DNA of 64,000 nucleotides from Narthecium ossifragum (taxonomy: Eukaryota; Streptophyta; Magnoliopsida; Dioscoreales; Nartheciaceae): positions 14,808,492-14,872,491 of the forward strand of contig OY986971.1 of assembly GCA_963920575.1 (NCBI GenBank), written 5' to 3'. Made by a program: the position numbers and the translations under genes. The notes under the pieces are model-generated. The model was given only the letters and a program-made list of their open reading frames with translations. It made no database searches and had not been told where the DNA came from. Shown in pieces: positions 20,409-31,821 of the stretch. Within the stretch, counting starts at the first letter, position 1, and every line of letters starts with the position of its first letter.

Positions 20409-22517
20409 CTGTCACGCAAAGAAGATCGACCTTCTGGGGCGTAGAAGATCGATCTTGAGGGGCAAGGAGATCGATCTCATCTGTGCTAGTAAGGAAGCTT
20501 TCCATTTTTTGTTGAACATTCATCTTCATACTTGATATGCCGAGCTTTCTCATAAGCATAGGTACCGGTTCTCTTGCTTGGTCTCGGCTCTTCCTTAGCC
20601 AAATCTATGGTTAGGCCGAGAGATACCTTAAGGGTTTTAGGATAAGCACCTTAGGTATTCGACGAGGAAGGCTCAAACCGGAGGAGAGAGACGGATGAGG
20701 AAGAGGATTATCTTGCAGCTTCCTCTATGGTTGGGCGGCTACCCTTGGGGAATCCAAGCCTTGGAGAACGTGGCAGTGGTGATGAGGTGGCAGAGGGGAG
20801 CACGGCAGCCAAGGGGGACGCCGGAGACTTGGGGTTGGACGGCGGAGGCGTTGATGGCAGCGGATGGCGGAGGCCAGTAGTGGAGAAAGGATCCGGCGGT
20901 TGGGAAGGGAAGAGAAGGTGGCTGGTGGAGTTGGTGGAATTAGGGTTACAACTACTCCTAAGATTATTCTACTAATAACTCTACTTTATTCATCATAATT
21001 CGTTCATTACCTAATACGGTCCTTTTATATAGGCCTTGATTGAATTCTAATCCAACTAGAGAACTACCTTGCTTTAATTAGCAAGTAATAATAGTTCCAT
21101 ACTAAAACTCAATCATAACTCAAACTTCCTAATAACTAGGACTCATAATAGGAACTAATAAAGCAAAGCATAAACTGATCTCAAACTAGGAAACTAACTC
21201 AATCAAGATAACTACTAACTAGGAAATCAACTAAGTAAGCAAACTAGCTAGGGAATAAGAATCCCTAAGGCTAGCTTGGCTCAACCTGCTCCAAAGGGAC
21301 CTGGTTGCAGCTAGCTCCTTGGTGTGGGCCCGCCCAAGCAAGGGCATGGGTCCCTTCTTGGAATGACTCGGTTCGACCTCGTATCAATACTCGATTTCTG
21401 GGTTCTGTGTGCATGATCTCGTGAAACTTTCAAGATAGAAGTTGTAGATCATCGAGTTTTATTTGAATTTTTGTTGATTTCATAATTTTTTGATTTTTCT
21501 ACCATTTATGGAGAATTCTTTTGTAAACTACGACGAAGCAGAGTTTAGGGAACGACCGATCTTCTTGGGTAGAAGATCGATCTCTTGTCCTCAGGCATAG
21601 CACGTGCAGAGGGAAGATTGTTCTTCTTGGAAAAGAAGATCAATCTCTTATGCGTAGTTAGCTGAATTTCATTCTGATTTCAACGGTTTTGATTTCTTTT
21701 CAATCCAGATTTGTTTTATGTCTTTCCTAATGACGAATAAGGACTAAGATGATATTTTAATTAGGATTTCGGCGAATTTATCTTCGAATTATGCCGATTC
21801 GTATTTTGGGTTGATTTATCGAAATTTATCGATTTCAGCTATGTATATATAGTTTGTGATTGCTTTACAGTTTTCTTAACCACTTATACATAGCTCTTTA
21901 CCATTTTATGGTTAACCGGGGGAGTGATGACTCCCGGGAATACGTAGAATAAATGGGCGAAAGGTGTGCCCTAGCTCTTATGTAAATTGTAGCTGTTGTA
22001 TTGCTATTGTTGTTGTTTAACCGGGGTTGTATCCCCGTTGTAGAAATTACGGTTAACGGTTGCGGACGCCGTCGTAATGCCGATATTTATATTAAATGTT
22101 ATGCTTAATTGTTTGCTTAGCCTTGCGAAGGCTTGTAGGCATGTTGCACCTATATTCACTTTGTTAAACCCTTGCTATGTTTACCCTCTTCATCGAGTTG
22201 TATGCTATGCCTAGCCCTATATATTATTGTCACATATCGTTGCATGCCTAAGCTTAATTATATGTGTGTGAACATTGCATGTATTTGATTGCATTAGAAG
22301 CACAAGGGTAGGACGTGGGAGAATAGGGGTTTTCGCCAATCCGAGGGCTCGGGCAGCTCGGATTTAGTTCTAGGACCGAAGCTTGGTAGCAAGGTTTAGG
22401 GCGTGATTGTATTATTGGAATCCTTATGTAATCGAGGTTAATGTCTAATTGGCTACAATGATATTGTTATTGAGGTTTAGAGGCCATGTCATTTCACCAA
22501 GGCCGAGTGTTAAGGAT
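20409..22517 (+). mobile_element. Tekay-like gypsy LTR, second piece
   Basis: Continues the LTR that began at 297. Paired GATCGATC sites are at 20420-20480 and, degenerate, at 21560-21650. The section 22060-22510 matches 36330-36720 of the solo LTR (shared phrases with CCGATCCGAGG, TCTAGGACCG, AGGTTTAGAGG). A GC-rich piece at 20690-20950 and an inverted TATA-like tract near 21035 suggest a further small insertion within about 20500-21540 that I could not delimit. The piece ends at the GGTTG target duplication of Copia-2. Confidence 0.65.
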
Positions 22518-22522
22518 GGTTG

Positions 22523-23365
22523 TGTTGATCCTAACATTGTTTTGATGATGGCAATATACATTAAATGATAAAATATATGTTTAATATTTATTACCCCTTT
22601 AATTGGAAGTCAAAAATTCAATGTTGAAGTTATTTTTGTACTGACGGTCGATGCAAGGATCAACCGTGGGAATGTGGCGGTCGATCCATGGATCGACCGT
22701 AGTGAATGGTTCATACTTGGCTATATGCGTATTGATGCGACGGTCGATCGGTGCATCGACCATCGAAAGCGTTTTTCTTGACAGAGGCTTACGGACGATG
22801 GACGGATCGACCGCCAGCAACGCGCAGAGTAAAAAACTAGCCGTTGGAGAGTTGCAGGGAGCCGTTGGACCTCCTTGTTGAGCTGGTTGAAGCCCATCTA
22901 TAAGTAGTTCCTTGATGTAAACTTGCCAGAACTTTTATCATTATTATTGAGATCATTTGAGCAAGTTCTAGGAAAGATTTCTACTTATTCTCTTTGAGCT
23001 AAAACCTTTGTAAACCTTCTTCAAGTGTGAAGAAGTATCTTGAGAGTTGTTCAACAACAAGTGTCTGTGATTGTAAGGTCACGAAGCACCAGTAAGCTTG
23101 GAGGAAAAGCTTGTAAAGAATTTGCAAGTAGTGGAACCACAAGGAGAGCCTTGAGAGAAGTGGACGTAGACCAAGAGTTGGGTCGAACCACTATAAAATG
23201 GTGTTATCTCTCTAACCCTCTTCTTCATTTAATTCTTGCATGCTGTTGTAGCTAAGGTTTATTTCGTTTACAAGCATTCAAGCTGTTAGATCTCTTTCTA
23301 TCTGAATTTTCCATCAATCTAGTTTTTCAAAAAGAGTCTAATTCACCCCCCCTCTTGGACCTTCA
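22523..23365 (+). repeat. 5' LTR of Copia-2, with a contracted array
   Basis: Runs 843 bp from TGTTGATCC to TTGGACCTTCA. The array (22641-22815) has lost about 300 bp relative to Copia-1. The join falls at the repeated phrase ACGGACGATG, as expected for slippage or recombination between repeats. The TATA-like TCTATAAGTA is kept near 22898. Confidence 0.92.
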
Positions 23366-23367
23366 AT

Positions 23368-23379
23368 TGGTATCAGAGC
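23368..23379 (+). other. Primer-binding site of Copia-2, initiator tRNA-Met type
   Basis: TGGTATCAGAGC, same position and spacing from the LTR as in Copia-1. Confidence 0.93.
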
Positions 23380-23429
23380 TAGGTCTCTAATTTAGTGGTG
23401 TAACAACCCTTAGAGGATCCTATCTAGAG

Positions 23430-25178
23430 ATGGAAAACATAGAGGGACAAGCTACCAATAGGTCACCCTACTTCAATGGTTCAAACTACAATTACTGGAA
23501 AACAAAAATGGAAATTTTTGTTCAATCCATGGACTATGAGGCATGGTTGGTAATTGAGGATGGACCTTATGTCCCTACCAAAATTGTTGATGGGAAAGAT
23601 GTCCCAAATACAAAGAGTGACTACACCCTAATTGACCTCAAAAACCTTCAAACTAATGCCAAGGCCAAAAGTTTCCTATTTTGTGCCCTTAGCCCTAGTG
23701 AATTCTATAGGGTCTCCACATGCAAATCAGCAAAGGAGATATGGGACAAACTTGAGGTTACATATGAGGGAACTAGCCGGGTTAAAGAGTCAAAGATAAG
23801 TATGCTAGTACATGAGTATGAACTATTTTGCATGAAGAATGATCAAACTATTAGTGAGATGTTTACACGTTTTACTAACATATTAAATATGCTTGAATCT
23901 CTTGGAAGAATTTATACTAACGATGAGGTTATGAGGAAGATTCTTAGGTGTCTACCTAAGTCTTGGGATCCTAAAGTGACAGCGATCGAAGAAGCCAAGG
24001 ATCTATCCAAACTGCCACTAGATGAGCTTATGGGTTCCCTCATGACCTATGAGATGAACTTGAAGAGGAGCAACGAAGAGAGAGACAAAAAGAAGAAGAC
24101 GGTTGCCTTCAAGTCATCTAGCAAAGACTCATCCGATTCATGAGATGGAGATGACGATGAGGAGTTGGCAATGATATCAAGAAGAATACAAAAGATCTTT
24201 AAACGCCAAGGAGGAAAGAAATTCTTCAAGAAGAAATTCTCCAAAGGTGAAAAATACAATCCTACTTCTTCTAACTCAAATGAAATAATATGTTATGAGT
24301 GTAGAAAACCCGGACACTACAAGTCCGATTGCCCTCAACTCAAGAAGCCTTCAAGGAAAGAGTTCAATAGTAGGAAGGCAATGGTGGCTACTTGGGGAGA
24401 AAGCGATGTGGAGACGTCATCCGATGAAGAAGAACAAGAGGTAGCCAACATATGCTTAATGGCACATGGAGATGAGGAAGAAGAAGAAAATGAGGTAGAG
24501 GATGAGCTTGCATTTGAAGAACTTTTTGATGCTTATCATGCTTTACCTAATGATTTCAAATTACTGAAAAAGAAATACTATGCTACTTGTAAGGACTTGA
24601 AGAAAGTAGAAGAAGAAAAAGTAAATGCCATGCATAGGATTGGGACTTTAGAAAAAGAAAACAAATGTATGCTAGAGAACAAGTCTTGTGACACAAATGA
24701 CACACTTAAGGATGAACTCAAGGACACTCAATATGAGCTTACCATATTGAAGAATACAAATTATGATATGCAAAGAGAACTTATCTTCTTGAGGAAATCC
24801 AAGAGAGATCTCACTCTAGAGGTCAATGACCTAAAAATCACAATAGCTAAATTTGTGAAGAGTAGAGATAAGCTAGATGAGATCCTTGATAGCCAAAGGA
24901 ACTCCTTAAACAAGGAAGGAATTGGCTACAACCATAGGAAGGTGAACAACCAAAAGAAGACTAACTTTGTTAAAGCTTCTTCTCATCCTCCTAAGGTAAC
25001 ACAAGCACCTATATGTCATTATTGTTGCAAAGTAGGTCACATTGCACCTAGTTGCTATCTCATGAAGAATGCTAATGCTAAGAAAATCTGGTCACCTAGA
25101 TATTCATCTTCTTCTCTTATGCATAGTACGAATGCAAATGGACCCAAAAAGATTTGGGTACCAAAAATCAAGGTTTGA
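23430..25178 (+). pseudogene. gag: Copia-2 gag, one internal stop
   Basis: A frame of 582 residues interrupted only by a TGA at about 24141-24143 (AGA in Copia-1). It keeps the N-terminal MENIEGQATNRSPYFNG, the first CCHC knuckle CYECRKPGHYKSDC, an acidic EEEEENEVEDEL segment, a coiled-coil-like Lys/Glu-rich middle, and the second knuckle CHYCCKVGHIAPSC. It ends KKIWVPKIKV followed by TGA. Two knuckles and this length are unusual for short copia gags and fit SIRE-like elements. It provides the reference frame for the Copia-1 deletions. Confidence 0.9.
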
Positions 25179-25236
25179 TCTCCTATTTGTAGGATTGCAT
25201 GAGATCCAAGATCAAGACCAACACAAAGGCTAAAAG

Positions 25237-26398
25237 ATGATACCTTGATAGTGGATGCTCAAGACATATGACGGGTGAAAGGAGCATGTTCTCAACCTTT
25301 CAATCTAAAGATGGAGGAATGGTGACTTTTGGAGTTGGAGATAATGAAAAAGGAAAAATTATTGGCATTGGCAATATTGGTAAAACCTCTTTCATTATTA
25401 TTGAAAATATTCTTTTAGTTGAAGGTTTGAAACATAACTTGCTTAGCATTAGTCAATTATGTGATAGAGGTAACAAAGTTATTTTTGAAGATTCAAAATG
25501 CTATGTTAAGAATGCTCTTAGTGATAAAATCTTGCTAATAGGTCATCGTGATGGTAATGTATACACATTTTATTTAAATGATCTTGTTTGTCATGATGAT
25601 CTATGTCTTAGTGCTTTAAATGATAATTCATGGTTATGGCATAGAAGACTTGGACATGCTCACATGGATTTAATTTCCAAACTCTCTCGAAAAGACCTTA
25701 TTCTTGAACTTCCCAAGATCAAATTCGAGAAAGACAAGATTTGTGGTGCATGTCAAAGAGGAAAACAAGTAAAATCCTCTATCAAGTCTAAAGATGTAGT
25801 TTCTACCACAAGAGCACTAGAACTCATTCATATAGACCTTTTTGGGCCTACTAAACCAACTAGCTTAGGTGGTAGCTCATATGGATTTGTTTTAGTAGAT
25901 GACTACATTAGATACACTTGGGTGATTTTCCTTGCACACAAAGAGGAAGTCTTTGAGGAATTCACCAACTTTTGTAGAAGAGTCCAAAATGAGAAAGGTA
26001 TTCTCATTACATGCATTAGAAGTGATAATGGAGGAGAATTCAAGAACTCCCATCTAGAAAAGTTTTGTAATGACAATGGGATTTCCCATAACTTCTCTTC
26101 ACCTAGAACCCCTCAACAAAATGGTGTTGTTGAAAGGAAAAATAGAACCCTACGAGACATGGCTAGAACTTTATTATGTGAAAATAATCTTCCTAAGTAT
26201 TTTTGAGCCGAAGCAATTAATACTTCTTGCCATGTGATAAATAGAGTAACCTTGAGACCCATTTTGAAGAAAATCCCTTATGAGCTTTGGAAAGGAAGAA
26301 TTCCAAATATTGGGTACCTTAGATCTTTTGGTTGCAAATGTTTTATCTTGAACAATGGCAAGGATAGTCTTGGAAAATTTGATGCTAGATCCGATGAA
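25237..26398 (+). pseudogene. pol: Copia-2 protease and integrase, first part
   Basis: The protease motif is YLDSGCSRHMTG, with the preceding Trp codon mutated to TGA. The GAG-pre-integrase finger (WHRRLGHAHMDL ... CGACQRGKQ) is intact. The integrase triad is D in HIDLFGP, D in RSDNGGEF, E in VVERKNR, with PQQNG kept. A TGG-to-TGA change at 26204-26206 falls in the WAEA motif. The frame then continues to 26398, where the solo LTR begins. Confidence 0.9.
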
Positions 26399-26764
26399 GG
26401 AGTTGATGTGTGCATGAAAGTGCACTCTGAACAACCTTATAACCTTCTCAATTGCTAGATTATTATCCTTAATCAGCATTTTTATTACTATTTTTATACT
26501 TTTATATGCTTCACATAGTTGTTTGGAAAATGCAGGAAATTGAGGCTAAAAGAAGCTGAAAAGAGTATATGGATCAACTTCAAAAATTAAACTGTACCTG
26601 GTCATGAAGAACCAGATAATGTGACATATATGGTTGGAAAGCTCTTGAAGTCTAGATTCTGGAGAATTTTACGGTTCGTGATTCCGAGTTTCTTAGAGGA
26701 AGTTACGGCAATTTTAGTACCGATGGCGCAGTCTGAATGGCAGAACAGAAAATACGTTGGAAGT

Positions 26765-26962
26765 CCGATCGATCCGACAACGCAGAAACGTGACAGAACA
26801 TATATTTTTCAGCCATAAGGGGTCCGATCGATCCCTCCATCCCTCCTACGGGGTCCGATCGATCCGACACCCATAGTCCGATCGATCGGACACGGGAATA
26901 GCCAAAAATGATGGATTTTTACGCAACGGATCGATCCGACACCCAAAGTCCGATCGATCCGA
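26765..26962 (+). repeat. CCGATCGATCCGAC array of LTR family B
   Basis: GATCGATC cores start at 26767, 26826, 26857, 26880, 26929 and 26952. The last four form two pairs with 23-bp spacing, and the pairs are exactly 72 bp apart. The array ends about 60 bp upstream of the TATA box. Confidence 0.88.
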
Positions 26963-27024
26963 CTTTCCCAATGAATAAAATCAACAGTTTAGATCTAATC
27001 CATGGATGGAGAGACTTTGGGGGC

Positions 27025-27033
27025 TATAAATAG
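27025..27033 (+). promoter_or_regulatory. TATA box of LTR family B
   Basis: TATAAATAG in the phrase GGGGGCTATAAATAGG, downstream of the palindrome array. Confidence 0.7.
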
Positions 27034-27989
27034 GAAAGTTAGGGCTAATCAAGGGGATTTCTTAGACGTTTTTGGAGGCTCTTTCTGAACGTTTTCTAAG
27101 GGAAGAAGATGAAGGAATCTCTATTCGTGGCCGAGTAATCCGCGGGCATGGCGGACGGATGATCTAGCGAGGACTAGGGCTTCTTCTTCAACAATGGTTC
27201 ATAGTTTTTAATCTTCATTGTCAAACTCTTTTCTATGTATTGGATTTTCAAATATTATTTTCAGATTATAGATTTCTATGTGGATGATTAATATTATGAA
27301 TCCAGTCATGCTTCTTTCATGATCTTATAATCCCATAGTCTTCTCTTTTGATTCTCCTATCGAGTCTTGCGAGACCTTTGCTATGCATTGCCCGTAGTGA
27401 CAGCTGGTATTGTATATTCTTAGGGATCTGGTAAGACAAGGTTGGGGCTCTATCCCGTGAAATCTTTGGTATGCATTGCCTATTGTGAGAGTTGGTATTG
27501 TGTATTCTTAGAGATCCGGTTAGATAGAGTTAGGGCTTTGTCCCGATGAACTTTTGCTGCGCGTTGCCTGTAGTGACAGCCGGTATCGTGTATTCTTAGG
27601 TTTAGGTTGGATGAAGTTAGAACTATAACAAGGAAGAATCAATCGTAGGAAAAGACATTTTTATATTTTATCAGATTCATAATTCTATATCCCTCGGTTA
27701 AGGTGATTGGGATGTGAATCCCTTAACTGAGTTTTATATGAACCATTGAGAAGAGAAGAACCTAAATCCGAGTGAAGTGATTCTTGAAGCCTAGCCTTAT
27801 CAAAATCCTAATATCGCTAGTTGATCTTACATTATCATTTAATCCTTTGATCTAATTTAGTTACGTCTCAAGTTCTCGTTTGTCTTCAATTCATTGTTAT
27901 CTGTATTTATGGATCTTTCCTGCTTGTCTCTCTGTGGGATTCGACCTCTCTTATGCTGTACTGCACCGTGACCGCTGTGCGTGACATCA

Positions 27990-28607
27990 GGAGTCTTTCT
28001 TGGATATTCGGGAAGAAGTAAAAGTTATAGAATCTTCAATAAAAGGACTTTGGTGGTTGAAGAATCAATGCATGTTACATTTGATGAAATGATTATAATT
28101 CCTAGTAGAATTGATAATGGTAAAGATGAGGAAATCCCAAATGACAAATCAAAAGACTTATTGAATGAAACCCAAAATGATGTTGAAGAATTGAATGTTA
28201 GATTTGAGGAATCCCTTGAGATTATACCTAGTGATCAACATCATGAGTTGCCAAAGGATTGGAAGTATGCATCTTCGCACCCAAAGGAATTGATAATTGG
28301 TGAACCATCAAGAGGAATCCAAACAATATCTTCATTAAATACTTGTGCAAATCTAGCCTTCCTATCTCAAATTGAGCCTAAAACGATAGAGGAAGCACTA
28401 GAGGATGATCATTGGATCCTAGCAATGCAAGAAGAGTTGAATCAATTTGAAAGAAATGAAGTTTGGAATTTGGTACCTAGACCTCATGATCATCCCGTTA
28501 TAGGTACTAAATGGGTGTTTAGAAACAAAATGGATGAATCGGGAACAATTACAAGGAATAAAGCTAGACTAGTTGCAAAAAGGTTTCAATCAACAAGAAG
28601 GAATTGA
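27990..28607 (+). pseudogene. pol: Copia-2 integrase C-terminus and reverse transcriptase N-terminus
   Basis: After the solo LTR the frame resumes with GVFLGYSGRSKSYRIFNKR, the C-terminal part of the integrase, then a linker and the start of reverse transcriptase ([20 protein letters not shown]). One extra A in a run near 28576-28581 shifts the frame, which then stops at 28605-28607. This copy shows that integrase and reverse transcriptase were once a single reading frame. Confidence 0.9.
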
Positions 28608-29595
28608 TTTTGATGAGACTTTTGCATCGGTAGCTAGACTTGAGGCAATAAGACTACTTCTAGCTTTTGCATCTTACAAAGATTTCAAATTATATCAAAT
28701 GGATGTTAAGAGTGCCTTCTTGAATGGTTTACTAAAAGAAGAAGTCTATGTTGAACAACCCCCCGATTTTGAAGACAATAAATTGAGGGATCATGTATTC
28801 AAACTCACTAAAGCCATGTATGGATTAAAACAAGCTCCTAGAGCTTGGTATGAAAGGCTTAGCAAATTCTTGAAGGATAATGATTTTTGTAGAGGAAAAA
28901 TTGATACTACATTGTTTACCAAATCAAAATTCAAAGATTTGCTCTTGGTTCAAATTTATGTTGATGATATCATTTTTGGTTCTACAAATGATAAACTTTG
29001 TGAAGAATTTTCCACAAGCATGCAAAGTGAGTTTGAGATGAGTTTAATGGGTGAACTCAATTATTTTCTTGGTTTACAAATCATGCAAACTCGAGGAGGG
29101 ATCTTTATTAATCAAGCTAAATACACTAGAGACCTACTCAAGAAATATGATTTTGTAGAATCCAAAATTTATAGAACCCCCATGTGTACAACACTAAAAT
29201 TAGACAAGGATGAAGATGGAAAACCCGTTGAACAAACACTTTATAGAGGGATGATTGGTTCTTTACTCTATTTGACCGTTAGTAGACCGGACATCATGTT
29301 TAGTGTTTGCCTTTGTGCTAGATATGAATCTTGTCCTAACGAATCACATTTCGTTGCGGTCAAGAGGATTTTTAGATATCTAATAGGAACCCAAAATTAT
29401 GGTTTGTGGTATCCTAGAAGATCATCTTTTGATCTAATTGGCTACTCCGATGCGGATTTTGCCGGATGTAGACTTGATAGAAAAAGCACAAGTGGTACAT
29501 GTCACTTTCTTGGTCATGCACTTGTTTCTTGGTTCCAAGAAGCAAAATTCAGTTGCTTTATCCACCGTCAAAGCGGAATACATTGCGGCAGGTAG
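28573..29595 (+). pseudogene. pol: Copia-2 reverse transcriptase and RNase H start
   Basis: The frame resumes after the extra A. The reverse transcriptase active site YVDD is at 28957-28968. RNase H begins with YSDADFAG, the usual form. A 2-bp loss in the phrase for VSWFSKKQ (TGGTTCCAAG in place of TGGTTCTCCAAG) near 29530 shifts the frame to a stop at 29593-29595. Confidence 0.9.
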
Positions 29596-29905
29596 TTGTT
29601 GTGCACAATTACTTTGGATGAAAATGCAATTTGAAGATTACAACATACATGTAGGCAAAATGCCCATTAGATGTGACAACACTAGTGTCATAAACTTATC
29701 TAAAAATCCCATCTTGCATTCTAGAACAAAGCACATAGAAATTAGACATCATTTCCTTCGTGATCATGCACAAAAAGGAGATATTGCACTTGAGTTTGTT
29801 AGCACCGAACATCAAATTGCAGATATTCTAACCAAACCCTTGAGTGGAGACAGAATTCTCTATCTACTAAGGGAGCTTGGGATGTCCAATGGATGTCCAA
29901 AATAA
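29536..29905 (+). pseudogene. pol: Copia-2 RNase H, C-terminal part
   Basis: Continues in the third frame after the 2-bp loss, with LSTVKAEYIAA (Copia-1 has [10 protein letters not shown], so the catalytic Glu-containing motif is altered), [19 protein letters not shown] and the C-terminal MSNGCPK, ending at 29905. Together with 28573-29595 it covers all of reverse transcriptase and RNase H. Confidence 0.88.
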
Positions 29906-30591
29906 AGGAGCTAAAAGGAAAAGGTATGGTCACCTCTTTAATTGCTTTTCATACCATATTCAACTTAAATGCTAAATTTTGGTAAATTAAGTTAATATCA
30001 TGATTAATGAGTGCTTTTTGTCTCATAATATTTAGTTACACGTGCTTGCAAAGATTTGTGATGTTTTGATTTAAAAATGATTTTAAATTGAATTTCAAAA
30101 CTCACTTTCTGGGACTGACGGTCGATCCAGCCTTCTTGATGGTCGACCGTGCGTACCTTCGCACTTGACGGTCGACCGCCAACCTCCTCGGATTGACCAT
30201 GGGATGTCATTTTTAAACCCCTTGTGTGCCACGGTCGACCGCCAACTTCGTTGGATCAACCGTGCGATGGTTTTTACACAAAATGTGTACGACGGTCGTC
30301 CGCAAAGTATTCGGATCGACCGTCGGCTATTCCTTTCTACACAAAACGCTCGCGACGGTCGACCACCAAGTTCCTACGGTCGACCGCCATGGACCGTGTG
30401 ACAACTTAAGTTGGGGCTTTTTCATCTTTTCCACTCCAATCTCCCCTTATAACTCCCGATCAAACCCTTCATTCCTCACTGGTTCGACTGTGCCCTAGCT
30501 CCTCAAAACGCCCGCAGCCACTACTCCTCCTCCTCTCTCTCTCAAACCGATCTCCTCCTTCCCACTCAAAACCCTAACAAGCTGGTGCACA
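29906..30591 (+). other. Inter-ORF region of Copia-2 between pol and ORF3
   Basis: Same layout as 14545-15230: AT-rich spacer, palindrome array, TATA-like CCTTATAACTCC near 30446, CT-rich leader, then the ORF3 start codon 145 bp later. Confidence 0.7.
30116..30390 (+). repeat. Internal ACGGTCGACCGT array upstream of ORF3 (Copia-2)
   Basis: Homologous to 14756-15033 with a period of about 62 bp. Several palindromes have decayed by C-to-T or G-to-A changes at CpG positions (for example GGATTGACC and GGATCAACC), the expected mark of cytosine methylation. Confidence 0.85.
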
Positions 30592-31821
30592 ATGGCTCGC
30601 ACCAAGAATGCTGGTCCTCCTTCACCTGAGGAACCAAGTCCACCTGGGAAACGGAAAAATGTAGTCTCAAAGAAGCCATCCGGATCAAAGAAAGCCAAAG
30701 GAGCTCAAGGAGGTTCTTCATCCAATCCTCAACCTACCCCTTCCTACGACGAGTACTTCTTCCTAGATATGGAGAGGTATAAAACCTGGCCTGATTTTAA
30801 GGACAAATTCGTAGTCTCTGGTAGAGCTTTACAATTGCCCTTAAACAAAAAACATGTAGTTGAACAATTCTTCACTGATATGGGATGGAACAAATTCTTA
30901 GAGATGCCTCAATACATCTATCCCGAAATGGTTAGGTATTTTTACTGCAATATGATTGAGGATATAGATGATGAAGGTTATGTAGCTATTACTAGCTATG
31001 TCTATGGTAATGAATTCAAAATTCCCATAGAATGGTTGAATGAGTTACTAAATGCACCTAATTCAGGAGAGTGCATTTACTTTACTTCTCTTGAGGATCT
31101 CAATAGAGTGGATAAGGATAAACTAGGGAGAAAAGCAATCCTTAAGCCTCTACTAGTTGAGAAAAACCCTATAGATCTAAATAGCTTAAACCAACAATTT
31201 AGGGAGCTTACCCACTTCCTAGGAACAAACCTATTTCCTAAACTTGGCCATCATGATAATTTGAAACCTATTCATACCTATGTTCTTTTTTGCATGGTTA
31301 GGAAGAAACCTCTTAACCTAGGTTATCTCATTATCAAGGAGATGCTTAATCTAAATGCTAGGCAATCACTTCCATTTGGGGGGCTTCTAACAAACATTTT
31401 CAAAGCCCTCACCCTAAACCTAGCCGATGATGAACGCAAACCCCTTTCTCAACCCTTTAACAAGTCAACCTACAAGAGGATGAAGGCCGCCAAACGAGCT
31501 TTAGGCCTCAGTTGGCCTCATCTCAGTGCCGATGAAGATGATGAGCCTCAAGAAGAGCATGGAGAAGAAAATTTAGGGGGAGAGCCTTTACCTGAAGGGC
31601 ATCAAGGAGAATCATCTAGTAGCCGAGTTCGTCGCACCACGGCACAAAGGCTTGATGATCTCGAAACTAGAATGGGAAGAATGGAACTAAGTCTGGGAGA
31701 CATCAAGACTTCCCAAGCAACTATCACCGGAGATCAAGCCAAGAAGTCTCAGCAACTTGACGAGATTTTCACCTACATCAAGAATGAATTTCCACCTTGC
31801 ACTCCTTCAGCAAGCCTCTAG
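30592..31821 (+). CDS. ORF3: intact 3' accessory protein of Copia-2
   Basis: A complete frame of 409 residues from ATG to TAG. Residues 1-50 are basic and Pro/Ser/Lys-rich, possibly a nuclear or nucleic-acid-binding tail (PPGKRKNVVSKKPSGSKKAK). Residues 55-290 form a folded-looking domain with aromatic-rich phrases (FFTDMGWNKFL, MVRYFYCNMIED, IPIEWLNELLNAP). Its layout recalls the domain annotated in many plant retroelements as putative plant transposon protein (Transposase_32) or the Athila ORF-1 family. I make that link from memory of the pattern, without a search. Residues 300-350 are acidic. Residues 360-400 look like a coiled coil (LDDLETRMGRMELSLGDIK). No signal peptide or membrane segment is seen, so it does not look like a classical envelope protein. 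It is the only fully open gene of this element. Confidence 0.85.
   Translation: MARTKNAGPPSPEEPSPPGKRKNVVSKKPSGSKKAKGAQGGSSSNPQPTPSYDEYFFLDMERYKTWPDFKDKFVVSGRALQLPLNKKHVVEQFFTDMGWNKFLEMPQYIYPEMVRYFYCNMIEDIDDEGYVAITSYVYGNEFKIPIEWLNELLNAPNSGECIYFTSLEDLNRVDKDKLGRKAILKPLLVEKNPIDLNSLNQQFRELTHFLGTNLFPKLGHHDNLKPIHTYVLFCMVRKKPLNLGYLIIKEMLNLNARQSLPFGGLLTNIFKALTLNLADDERKPLSQPFNKSTYKRMKAAKRALGLSWPHLSADEDDEPQEEHGEENLGGEPLPEGHQGESSSSRVRRTTAQRLDDLETRMGRMELSLGDIKTSQATITGDQAKKSQQLDEIFTYIKNEFPPCTPSASL

Larger units (their letters stand above)
26404..27989 (+). mobile_element. Solo LTR, Athila-type family B, inside Copia-2 integrase
   Basis: Starts TGATGTGTGCATGAAAG, ends GCGTGACATCA, 1586 bp, flanked by GGAGT at 26399-26403 and 27990-27994. 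Copia-1 shows the uninterrupted target at 12623-12627. It has an array of CCGATCGATCC sites (26765-26962), a TATA box (27025) and a U5-like end with GGGATTCGACCTCTC. The segment 26640-26720 shares a block with family A (the phrase TTTTACGGTTCGTGATTCCG). Confidence 0.95.
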
